In this document: positions 39,509 to 46,937 of the stretch, piece by piece | How the letters are laid out: each line of letters begins with the position of its first letter | Position numbering within the stretch: position 1 is the first letter of the stretch | Assembly: GCF_022179405.1 (NCBI RefSeq) | Contig: NZ_BPQT01000016.1 | Span: 62,001-126,000, forward strand | Source: Methylobacterium marchantiae | GTDB lineage: Bacteria; Pseudomonadota; Alphaproteobacteria; Rhizobiales; Beijerinckiaceae | DNA length: 64,000 nucleotides | Direction of reading: 5' to 3' | Position numbers and translations under genes: made by a program | The notes under the pieces: generated by a model | Databases searched by the model: none | What the model saw: only the letters and a program-made list of their open reading frames with translations | Told to the model about the DNA's origin: nothing

Positions 39509-41018
39509 CCGGCACCACGGTATCGAGAATTCGGGCGGAGGAGAGGACGCCGGGCAGGCCGGCGCCGGGATGGGTGCCGGCCCCCACGAGATAGAGCCGG
39601 GCGACGTCCTCGGAGGCATTGTGCGGCCTGAACCAGGCCGATTGCGTCAGCACCGGCTCGAGGCCGAAGCCAGAGCCGCGAAAGCTCAGGAAATCCTGTG
39701 CGAAATCCTCGGGCGTCGTCACCTTGGAGGTGACGATGGACTCCGACAGGCCCGGCATCACGGTGGCATCGAGATGGCGCTCGATCGCGCGCCGATAGGC
39801 CTCCGCCTCCACGCTCCAATCCTGGCCGCCGGCGAGGTTGGGCACCGGCGAGAGCACGTAGAACGCGTCGCAGCCCGGCGGCGCGAGCAGCGGGTCCGTG
39901 GCGGTGGGGCGGTGCAGGTAGAGGCTGAAATCCTTCGACAGGACCTTGCGCCGGAAGATGTCGTCGATGAGCCCGCGATAGCGCGGCCCCATCAGGATGG
40001 TGTGGTGGGCGACGTCCGGGAATTTCCGGCTCGTGCCGAAATACCAGACGAACAGGCCCATGGAGGAATGCGACCTGTCGAGGCGCCGGTCGGTCCAGCG
40101 CCGCCGCACCCCGGCGGGCAGGAGGGTGCGGTGGGTGAAGGCGGAATCGGCGTTGGAGACGACGATGTCGGCGGCGATGCGCTCGCCGGAGGGCAGGGCC
40201 ACGCCCGTGGCCGCGCCGTCCTCGACGACGATGCGGGACACGTCGGCCCCGCAGCGCAAGGCCCCGCCCTGGCCCTCGATCAGGCCCACGAGGCCGTCCA
40301 CCAGCCGGCCCGTCCCGCCCATGGCGAAATGCACGCCCCAGCGCCGTTCGAGATGGGCGATCAGGCAGTAGATCGCGCTGGCCCGGAACGGGCTGCCGCC
40401 GATGAGGAGCGGATGGAAGCTGAAGATCGTCCGCAGGCGCTCGTCGCGGATATGGCTCGCCACCACGTCGTAGACGCTGCGATGCCCGCCCAGCCGAATG
40501 AGATCGGGCGTGATCCGCAGCATGTCGGAGATCGAGCCGAAGGGCACGTGGCCGAGCTGCTCGAACCCGACCTCGCAGATCGCCCGCGAGCGCTCCATGA
40601 AACGCTCGTAGCCGGCGACGTCCCCGGGCGAGAACCGCGCCACCTCCGCGCGCATGGCGTCGAGGTCGCCGCTGTAATCGAAGGTCGCGCCGTCCTCGAA
40701 GCGGATGCGGTAGAACGGCAGCATCGGCGCCAGGGTGACGTCGTCCTCCATGCGCCGCCCGCACAGGGTCCAGAGTTCCTCGAACAGGAACGGCGCGGTG
40801 ACGATGGTCGGCCCGGCATCGAAGGTGAAGCCGTCCTGCCGATGCACCCGCGCCCGCCCGCCGGGCTGCTCCAGCCGCTCCAGCACCGTGACCCGGTACC
40901 CCCGCGCCCCGAGCCGGACAGCGGCGGCGAGCCCCCCGAAGCCGCTGCCGATCACCACCGCATGGGGGCGTCTGGCCGGCCGGGTCGAGGAGGTCGGCAC
41001 ATCGCTGAGTGTCAACAT
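39489..41018 (-). CDS. crtI: Phytoene desaturase
   Basis: 509 aa, FAD-dependent desaturase introducing three or four double bonds into phytoene. The N-terminal fold is AVVIGSGFGGLAAAVRLGARG, and the C-terminal signature is LYLVGAGTHPGAGLPGV. The ATG at 41018 lies inside a PpsR-type dyad and has no Shine-Dalgarno. A GTG at 41000 is the only nearby alternative before the conserved FAD motif. The foreign segment begins only a few tens of bp upstream. Confidence 0.95.
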   Translation of the reverse strand: MLTLSDVPTSSTRPARRPHAVVIGSGFGGLAAAVRLGARGYRVTVLERLEQPGGRARVHRQDGFTFDAGPTIVTAPFLFEELWTLCGRRMEDDVTLAPMLPFYRIRFEDGATFDYSGDLDAMRAEVARFSPGDVAGYERFMERSRAICEVGFEQLGHVPFGSISDMLRITPDLIRLGGHRSVYDVVASHIRDERLRTIFSFHPLLIGGSPFRASAIYCLIAHLERRWGVHFAMGGTGRLVDGLVGLIEGQGGALRCGADVSRIVVEDGAATGVALPSGERIAADIVVSNADSAFTHRTLLPAGVRRRWTDRRLDRSHSSMGLFVWYFGTSRKFPDVAHHTILMGPRYRGLIDDIFRRKVLSKDFSLYLHRPTATDPLLAPPGCDAFYVLSPVPNLAGGQDWSVEAEAYRRAIERHLDATVMPGLSESIVTSKVTTPEDFAQDFLSFRGSGFGLEPVLTQSAWFRPHNASEDVARLYLVGAGTHPGAGLPGVLSSARILDTVVPDARVFA

Positions 41019-41054
41019 AGGATGACACTATCAGGGGGGAAATTGGGGATGCAA
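41010..41054 (-). promoter_or_regulatory. crtI control region: PpsR box over the start codon
   Basis: TGTCAACATAGGATGACA (41010-41027 on the plus strand, TGTCA-N8-TGACA) covers the crtI ATG. On the minus strand a candidate -35 TTGCAT (41054-41049) and -10 GATAGT (41032-41027) are 16 bp apart, and the -10 ends 8 nt before the ATG. That would give an essentially leaderless mRNA, in line with the missing RBS. The box is seen directly; the promoter is inference. Confidence 0.6.
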
Positions 41055-41275
41055 GCGCTGATTTGTGGGGGGCGATGCGAGCCAAGTTTCGAACGCTTCC
41101 AACACTCAGCTGACCTTAAGGACGCCCGCCTTTCAACAGGCTATCCGGCAGGCGGCGATGGCGTGGATTCCACAAATTTGGGACAGACCTGACCGCTGGC
41201 AAGGCGAGAAACAAATGTCGTAGATCGCCGATTCTGGGCTGCACGTCGACGCAGACTGAAGCGTTCCTACTTGCG

Positions 41276-41293
41276 CACAACAATTTTGTTGTG
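41276..41293. promoter_or_regulatory. Inverted repeat, candidate operator
   Basis: CACAACAATTTTGTTGTG, perfect 8-bp arms with a TT centre. It ends 12 nt before the ATG of the HTH-ImmA/IrrE fusion. Such dyads next to HTH antitoxin genes are usually autorepression operators. An RNA hairpin masking translation is the alternative. No clear Shine-Dalgarno is seen between it and the ATG. Confidence 0.55.
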
Positions 41294-41305
41294 TAACTCT
41301 AACTC

Positions 41306-42601
41306 ATGGCGAAGCTAGCGGTGATTTTGAACGAACGCGAAGCGCGTGAAGCGCGCGTACTTTCGGCTGAATTCGACAAGGCCCTATCTTCAGAAATGCT
41401 GTTTCGGCCGATCATTTCTGGCCTACCCCCCACAGTTGTTACCGGTTTTCGCAAAGCCATCGAGGCCCACAATAACGAACTACAGTCCCTGCTAGATGCC
41501 TATGAGGCAGCGAAGGCGGGGGATTATTCAGCTCTGCAGCGACGTGCCGGTAACGACCCTGGCCTTGGTCTAATCGTCGGCCGCATTGCGCGCGGGCTGA
41601 CGCAGAAAGAATTAGGACGCAAGCTCGGCCTTAAAGAACAACAGATCCAGCGCTACGAAGCTGATCGCTATACAAGTATCAGTCTAGGAAATTTTCAGCG
41701 TGTTGCAAATGTACTGGGTATGCAATGGACATTGGGTTTGTCAGATTGGGCCGGTAGCGGATGGAATATTGCCAAGCAGATATCGGCAATTGAAGTAAAA
41801 AAAATCTTGAAGCATGCGCGAGAGAACGCATGGTTTGCGGTTCAGGACGTTGATGGTCCGGATGAGGAAGAAAGCTTTAACTATCTGCAGCGCTATGTTT
41901 CTAACCACATAGTAAAATATGGAACGCCGACCCTGTTGCGGACAGGATTTCACGTTGAAGACCACTCTGATGACCTGCTGCTGGTCGCTTGGCGCGCGCG
42001 CGTGACGCGCATCGCCGAAGAGATGCTAGTTAAACGGCAGCCTGAGTACAATCCGCTGGATATTTCCTGGCTGCTGGAACTGGTGCGGCTTAGCCGGCAT
42101 GTTGATGGACCCGCTCGCGCGCAACAGCTTTTGCACAGCAAAGGGATCTTGCTAATTGTGGAGCGCCAAATTCCTGGCATGAAAGTCGACGGGGCCGCGT
42201 TTTTACTGAATGGAACGCCAGTGATCGGACTGACTTTGCGGCGGGACGCTCTCGACAATTTCTGGTTCACGCTGTTGCATGAAGTGGCGCACGTAATCCT
42301 GCACTATCGGGCGGGCTTGAACATTGGATTTTTCGATGATGCCGAAGCGGCCGATATCGACGAGGTTGAACGCGAGGCCAATGATTTTGCTTCCAATATG
42401 CTCATTCCGGATGAGAAATGGAAACGTTCGCCTGCACGCATCACGAAGTCGGCAGCCGTGGTCGAAAAATTTGCCCGAGAACTCGAGATTAATCCTGCGA
42501 TAGTATTTGGCCGAATCCGCAAAGAGCGAGATGATTACACCATATTTTCTAGCGTTATTGGCGCCAATCAGGTGAGAAAGTACTTCACGACGGAGGGATA
42601 G
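41306..42601 (+). CDS. HTH plus ImmA/IrrE-type zinc metallopeptidase fusion
   Basis: 431 aa. Residues 1-80 resemble the helical N-terminus of HigA2-type antidotes. An XRE/Cro HTH spans about 88-139 (ARGLTQKELGRKLGLKEQQI). A middle helical region follows, and then an ImmA/IrrE peptidase domain with HEVAH at 325-329 and a downstream ExxAN-type glutamate in VEREANDFASNML at about 355. Zinc-protease ligands therefore appear intact. In known systems such proteins cleave or bind a regulator or partner (ImmA-ImmR, IrrE). The stop is 4 nt before the beta-family gene, and this gene's end carries that gene's GGAGGG RBS. A TA or defence regulator role is inferred. Confidence 0.88.
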   Translation: MAKLAVILNEREAREARVLSAEFDKALSSEMLFRPIISGLPPTVVTGFRKAIEAHNNELQSLLDAYEAAKAGDYSALQRRAGNDPGLGLIVGRIARGLTQKELGRKLGLKEQQIQRYEADRYTSISLGNFQRVANVLGMQWTLGLSDWAGSGWNIAKQISAIEVKKILKHARENAWFAVQDVDGPDEEESFNYLQRYVSNHIVKYGTPTLLRTGFHVEDHSDDLLLVAWRARVTRIAEEMLVKRQPEYNPLDISWLLELVRLSRHVDGPARAQQLLHSKGILLIVERQIPGMKVDGAAFLLNGTPVIGLTLRRDALDNFWFTLLHEVAHVILHYRAGLNIGFFDDAEAADIDEVEREANDFASNMLIPDEKWKRSPARITKSAAVVEKFARELEINPAIVFGRIRKERDDYTIFSSVIGANQVRKYFTTEG

Positions 42602-42605
42602 AGCC

Positions 42606-43757
42606 TTGAAACTGAAACATGGTAAGTCGCTTCTCTACGTCCCTGCCCTTCGCCTTAAGCAAGGTGAGTACCGCGGGCTGTGGCGCTTGGCGCCAGACGT
42701 TGCAGACAAGATTCTTCCCCGCCTAGTTGTGCCCCCGCCGAAGGATATTGATCCCGAGCTCAAACGACTGCTGACGAAAGACGAAATCGTATATGGGACG
42801 GGCCGCCGGATCGCCGACAGCTGGCATATGCGCGAAGCGCTGCTGGATGTGACGTATCTGTTCAAGGAATTCGGTGAAGACGAAAGCGATCAGTGGCTTC
42901 CAAGGTTGTTCAGTGTTGCGCGGAGCAACCACGCCGACGTCATCCCTGTTCTGACGATTAAAGACACCCTTAGCGTCCGTGCCAGAGGGTTCAGCCAAGC
43001 TCTACGCGTCAATCAGCAGCTGAAGGCGGCCTTGCGCGTGACCTATGACGAGGTCGACAGCGAACTAGATGGCCGCCTTAAGGCAGCGTTGATGGTGCTG
43101 GGGCTCCAACCGCAGGATTGTATGGTTCTGATAGACTTTGCCGAAGCCGATTTTTCGGCGCCGGAGGTAGTCGCTGACGTCGTACAGGGCGCAGTCGAAG
43201 ATTTGCAGCGGCTGGGCCGCTGGCAATCAGTGGTGTTTCAGGGGACAAATTACCCCGATAAAAATCCTGCTGTCGCCAGCGATCATTTTTTGGTGCCCCG
43301 GAATGAGTGGCTCGTGTGGCAGCAGGCCATCAAGCTGGACGCAAAATCGCCGGAACAGCTTGTTTTTGGCGACTACGGTGCCGACTGCGCGAAGTTTGAT
43401 TTCAGAAAGGCTGGCGGCGGCATCCCAATCCGCCACTACCGCTATACTACGCCCGACAGTTGGCTGGTTGTGCGCGGCGCGGACACGGGCAAGAACGACG
43501 TGGTGATGCCTGACGTGGCGGCTCGGGTTGTCAGCAGCGGTCATTTTGCGGGTCGGGAGTTTTCATCGGCCGACGATGTCATTTTCCAAACGGCTAAAAG
43601 TTGGGTCGGCCCGGGCAACGGCACGACATGGCGCGAAATTAACACTGCACATCACATTACCCGCGTGGTTCGCGATATCGGAAAGATCAAAGGGATTACC
43701 TTCAGTGACCGGCCGGTCAGCACGCCAGCTGTGCAAATTTCTCTGTTTGAAAAATAA
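42606..43757 (+). CDS. Beta-family protein (PF14350-like)
   Basis: 383 aa. The start region LLYVPALRLKQGEYRGLWRL and the body with VIPVLTIKDTL and CMVLIDFAEADF match what I know of the beta-protein family, usually found next to ImmA/IrrE-type or HTH genes and in phages. Biochemical function is unknown. It has TTG as start, with GGAGGG (42592-42597) 8 nt upstream inside the preceding gene. The last residues are VQISLFEK, where QISLF (377-381) fits the consensus of bacterial sliding-clamp-binding peptides. No signal peptide or membrane segment is seen. It is probably the effector of a two-gene module. Confidence 0.8.
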   Translation: MKLKHGKSLLYVPALRLKQGEYRGLWRLAPDVADKILPRLVVPPPKDIDPELKRLLTKDEIVYGTGRRIADSWHMREALLDVTYLFKEFGEDESDQWLPRLFSVARSNHADVIPVLTIKDTLSVRARGFSQALRVNQQLKAALRVTYDEVDSELDGRLKAALMVLGLQPQDCMVLIDFAEADFSAPEVVADVVQGAVEDLQRLGRWQSVVFQGTNYPDKNPAVASDHFLVPRNEWLVWQQAIKLDAKSPEQLVFGDYGADCAKFDFRKAGGGIPIRHYRYTTPDSWLVVRGADTGKNDVVMPDVAARVVSSGHFAGREFSSADDVIFQTAKSWVGPGNGTTWREINTAHHITRVVRDIGKIKGITFSDRPVSTPAVQISLFEK

Positions 43758-44278
43758 TATTCTGCCACATCGACCATTACTTACGTGGCATGGCCGCAAT
43801 CGACTCAGATTGATTCGGCGGGCGCCATGTAGCGCATTATGATAAACACTTGGCCATTAATGGATGCTTGCAACATATGATCCAGCACCATAGGCCTGAC
43901 AATGGCATAGTACACATCGTCTTGATGGTTGGCGCAGAGCGTCAGACATTGGAGGCGGCGAGCGATCTCATCTCCAGGGCCGAGGCTGGCACAATGCGAT
44001 GCGCCGCATCGTAAGGCTCCTCCATCGGCTTTTAAGAGCCGATGGGATGCTGTCTGAGTGCTCCGCAAAGCTGACAAAGAGATCTGTTCGTCGGTTTGTC
44101 CAGCGCGCCTACGGGGTCAGGCTCGATCGCCTGGTTGCGGGATCCTCCTCAAGACATGTTTGAGGACGGCGGCGCGTGGTTAGAAGCCGAATGGCCGCTT
44201 CCAGCCGGACCGTAAACTTCTGTCTTGGGCGCAGAGCCCCCAGCCCTCGCTGGCAGAATGGGCGTCCACGGCCCCACC
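43758..44278. other. 521-bp gap: tail of the acquired segment
   Basis: No well-supported gene. It contains one weak minus-strand frame (43805-44077, listed separately) and a 9-bp hairpin at 44022-44045 (CCATCGGCT/AGCCGATGG, loop TTTAAG) without a T run. DNA is of mixed composition and becomes GC-rich again near 44,250. The bchO terminator would be expected here, but none is clear. Confidence 0.45.
43805..44077 (-). CDS. Possible remnant or hypothetical protein (90 aa)
   Basis: A minus-strand frame with fairly natural composition: a middle DEIARRLQCLTLCANHQDDV and a C-terminal half with MVLDHMLQASINGQVFIIM. It lacks a convincing RBS and a recognisable family. It may be a decayed gene carried by the acquired segment, or chance. 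Confidence 0.28.
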   Translation of the reverse strand: MSALRSTQTASHRLLKADGGALRCGASHCASLGPGDEIARRLQCLTLCANHQDDVYYAIVRPMVLDHMLQASINGQVFIIMRYMAPAESI

Positions 44279-45196
44279 TCACGGCGATACGCTAAACCCG
44301 ACCCCCTCCCCCGTCACCGGAGCCATAGCGGCGAAAATCACCTCCGCCACCTTCTCCGGCGCCTCCTCATGCGCGAGGTGGCCGAGGCCGCGCAGCAGCT
44401 CCACGCGGGCGTTGGTCAGGCGCTTGCGCAGGGCGAAGGCGGTGTCGGGGGAGATCGCCTTGTCCTCGCTGCCGACCACGAGGAGCGTCGGCACGGTAAG
44501 GCGGCCGATGTCGCGGTCGAGGGCCGCGAGGTCCCAGTTCGCCATCATGCCGAGGGCGCCGGCCACGTGGCCGGGGTTGCGGAACAGGCGGCGGTAGAGA
44601 TCGAGTCCTTCGGCATCGAGGCGCGAGCCGGTGCCGCGGATCAGGCGCTCGACCGCCGGGCGGTCGGCGGTCCAGGCGAAGACCTTGGGCGTGATCGGGT
44701 TGAGGAAGAGCAGCCGGGCCATGCTCGGGAACAGCACCGAGGCGAGGCCGGGGAACGGGGTGAGCGCGCCGTTGAGCGCCACCAGGAGGTCGGGCGCGAT
44801 CCCGCCATCGAGGCAGAGGCGGACCAGGATCGCCGCCCCGGCCGAATGGCCGACGACGCCGCAGGGGCGGATGTCCAGTTCGCGCAGGAGGTCGCCGATG
44901 GCGGAGGCCATCCCCGGCAGGGACAGCCGCCCGGCGGGCAGCGGGTCGGTGAAGCCGTGGCCCGGTAGATCGGGGGCGACGATCCGGAAACGCGTCGCCA
45001 GGAGCGGCATCAGCCCGCGCCAGGAATGGGTGGCGGCGCCGGTGCCGTGCAGGAGGAGGAGCACCGGCGCCTCCGCCGCGCCCATCTCCTGCAGGTGCCA
45101 GGACAGGCCGGAGGCCGTGACGAAGCGGCTCGCCTGCCGGTGCGGCCAGTCGGCGCCCTCGCGCTCCCATCGGGGTCGGTCGGCGGCAGCGCGCAT
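44279..45196 (-). CDS. bchO: Alpha/beta hydrolase, Mg-chelatase accessory BchO
   Basis: 305 aa. An alpha/beta-hydrolase fold with oxyanion region LLLLHGTGAATHSW, nucleophile elbow VVGHSAGAAI and late His in RGLGHLAHEEAPE. Its position directly after bchD (10-bp gap) and its length match BchO, thought to assist magnesium chelation although its biochemical role is not established. It is last in bchI-bchD-bchO and convergent with the acquired segment. Confidence 0.93.
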   Translation of the reverse strand: MRAAADRPRWEREGADWPHRQASRFVTASGLSWHLQEMGAAEAPVLLLLHGTGAATHSWRGLMPLLATRFRIVAPDLPGHGFTDPLPAGRLSLPGMASAIGDLLRELDIRPCGVVGHSAGAAILVRLCLDGGIAPDLLVALNGALTPFPGLASVLFPSMARLLFLNPITPKVFAWTADRPAVERLIRGTGSRLDAEGLDLYRRLFRNPGHVAGALGMMANWDLAALDRDIGRLTVPTLLVVGSEDKAISPDTAFALRKRLTNARVELLRGLGHLAHEEAPEKVAEVIFAAMAPVTGEGVGFSVSP

Positions 45197-45206
45197 GCGG
45201 GGGACC

Positions 45207-46937
45207 CTATTCCGTCGCCGACCGGATCGCGGCGCTCATCGCCCCGGCATCGGCATGGGGCAGGGGCAGATAGCGCGCGCCCATGGCGGCGGCGAGGCGG
45301 CGGGCCGAATCCTGCGGCCGGGGCGCCGTGTCGATGAGGATGGCGCGGAGGCCCGCCGCGCGGAAGAGGCGGGCGGCGGTGAGCGAATCCTCGCCCGCCC
45401 GCTCCCGCCCCGCGATGCCCGAACGGGCGACGTTGGCCCTTCCGTCGGTGAGCATGACCACCACCGGGGTTCCGCCGCCGCGCCTCACCCCCAGCGCCAC
45501 CTCTCCGGCGGCGTCGATGCCGGCGGCGAGGGGCGTCCCGCCCCCTCCGGGCAGGGAGGCGAGGCCGCGCTTGGCCCGCACCAGCGAGCGCGTCGGCGCG
45601 AGGATCAGGTCGGCGCCCCGGCCGCGGAACGCCACGAGGGCGACCTTGTCGCGCCGTGTATAGGCCTCGGCGAGAAGCAGCTCGACGGCGCCCTTGGCCT
45701 CGGCCAGCCGCTCCAGGGCGGAGGATCCCGACGCGTCGACGGCGAAGATGGTCGTGGTCTCGGTCCGCTGCCGGAAGTGGGTGATGCGGACGTCGTCCAA
45801 GCGGATGGCGAGGCCGGACGCCGATCCGGGCCGGTGCCTGATCCTCTGCCAGGGGGCGGCGGCGCGCAGCGTCGCGATGAGGTCGAGCCGGCCCCTGCGC
45901 GGATCGCCCGGCCGCGCGCCCATGGGCCGGCCGGAGCGGGCGGAGGCGGCCTTCGCCCCGGCCTTGCCGGCCCTGGGCGCGCGCAGGCGCGGACCCTCGG
46001 CCGTCAGCCGCGCCAGCAATCCGGCGGGAATCGCGGCGCGGGCCGCCTCGACCATGCGTTCGTCGCCGGACGACGCCGTGCCCTCCTCCGGGTCGGCGCC
46101 GGTGGCGGGGTCGGGCGCCACGTCCGGCTCGCGCGGATCGTCCGGCGTGTCCTCCGCCTCCTGCGGGGCCGGCAGGCGCGTCGCCCGCGGGGCGAGGACG
46201 AGGCCGGCGGCCTCCACGGCATCCGATTCCCGCAGGTCGCTTCGCCCGTCGAGGGCGGCGATGAGGCGGGCGACGCGCAGGGCGAGGAGCGGCCCGCGCA
46301 GGGAGGCCACGCCGAGGGCGGAGGCGGTCCGGCAGAGGGCGGCGAGGTGATCGTCGCCCGAGCCGGCATCGTCGCCCGTCCCTTCCGCTCCCGCTGAGGG
46401 GGAAGGGGCGGTCTCCTTCAACGCCACGTCCGTGAGGTCGAGATGGAAGGCGAGCCGGTCGGCGAGTGTCGCCGGCACCGCCTCGTCCTCGCCGATCCCC
46501 TCGTCGAGGAGAATCAGCCCGAACCGCGCGGGCCGCACCTCCGCCAGCCCGTCCCGCTCCACCCGGAGGAGGCCGGTATCGAGGGCGGCGGCGAGATGCG
46601 CGGCGGGGCCCTGCCCCATCCGCTCCGCCATCGCGGCGACGACGAGGCCGCCATCGGCCTCCGCCAGCAGCCCGGCCTGCGCCACGGGCCGGCCGGCGGA
46701 CAGGGTCGCCGCGAGGTCGAGCCCGCCGACGAGCCGGTCCTCGGCGATCCCCACCGGCATCCGCCGCACCGGCGTGCCCTCGGCCAGGAAGCCGCGCAGC
46801 GCGTCGAGCCAGCGGTCGCGCACCGGCCCGGCCCCCGCCCGCAGCACGACGCCGCCGCATCCGTGCGGATCGGCGGCGACCAGCCGCGCGATGCGCAGGG
46901 CGCTGGTCCAGATCGCCGCGCCGCCGCCGTCCCTCAC
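45207..46937 (-). CDS. bchD: Magnesium chelatase subunit D
   Basis: 576 aa. An N-terminal degenerate AAA+ domain (about residues 1-230), an acidic/Pro-rich linker (about 250-330 with APDPATGADPEE) and a C-terminal integrin-I/VWA domain with the MIDAS DASGS in IFAVDASGSSALERL. With BchI it forms the ATPase that drives Mg insertion by BchH. A short palindrome at 46380-46407 encodes about residues 177-186. The start overlaps the bchI stop by 4 nt. Confidence 0.96.
   Translation of the reverse strand: MRDGGGAAIWTSALRIARLVAADPHGCGGVVLRAGAGPVRDRWLDALRGFLAEGTPVRRMPVGIAEDRLVGGLDLAATLSAGRPVAQAGLLAEADGGLVVAAMAERMGQGPAAHLAAALDTGLLRVERDGLAEVRPARFGLILLDEGIGEDEAVPATLADRLAFHLDLTDVALKETAPSPSAGAEGTGDDAGSGDDHLAALCRTASALGVASLRGPLLALRVARLIAALDGRSDLRESDAVEAAGLVLAPRATRLPAPQEAEDTPDDPREPDVAPDPATGADPEEGTASSGDERMVEAARAAIPAGLLARLTAEGPRLRAPRAGKAGAKAASARSGRPMGARPGDPRRGRLDLIATLRAAAPWQRIRHRPGSASGLAIRLDDVRITHFRQRTETTTIFAVDASGSSALERLAEAKGAVELLLAEAYTRRDKVALVAFRGRGADLILAPTRSLVRAKRGLASLPGGGGTPLAAGIDAAGEVALGVRRGGGTPVVVMLTDGRANVARSGIAGRERAGEDSLTAARLFRAAGLRAILIDTAPRPQDSARRLAAAMGARYLPLPHADAGAMSAAIRSATE

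Larger units (their letters stand above)
41050..44250. mobile_element. Laterally acquired segment between crtI and bchO
   Basis: From about 41,050 to 44,250 the DNA is clearly more A/T-rich, with codons such as TTA, AAA and AAT that the PGC genes avoid. It carries two plus-strand genes unrelated to photosynthesis. No integrase, transposase or obvious attachment repeat was found at either edge, so the entry mechanism is unknown and the boundaries are approximate. I read it as a small defence or addiction cargo. Confidence 0.6.

Noticed and set aside
35717-41018. CrtD and CrtI as duplicated phytoene desaturases
   Set aside because: The two differ clearly in sequence and context. One is paired with crtC and the other with crtB, as in ordinary spirilloxanthin-type clusters.
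41050-44250. Insertion sequence or prophage fragment
   Set aside because: No transposase, integrase, terminal inverted repeats or target duplication could be found. Only cargo-like genes are present.
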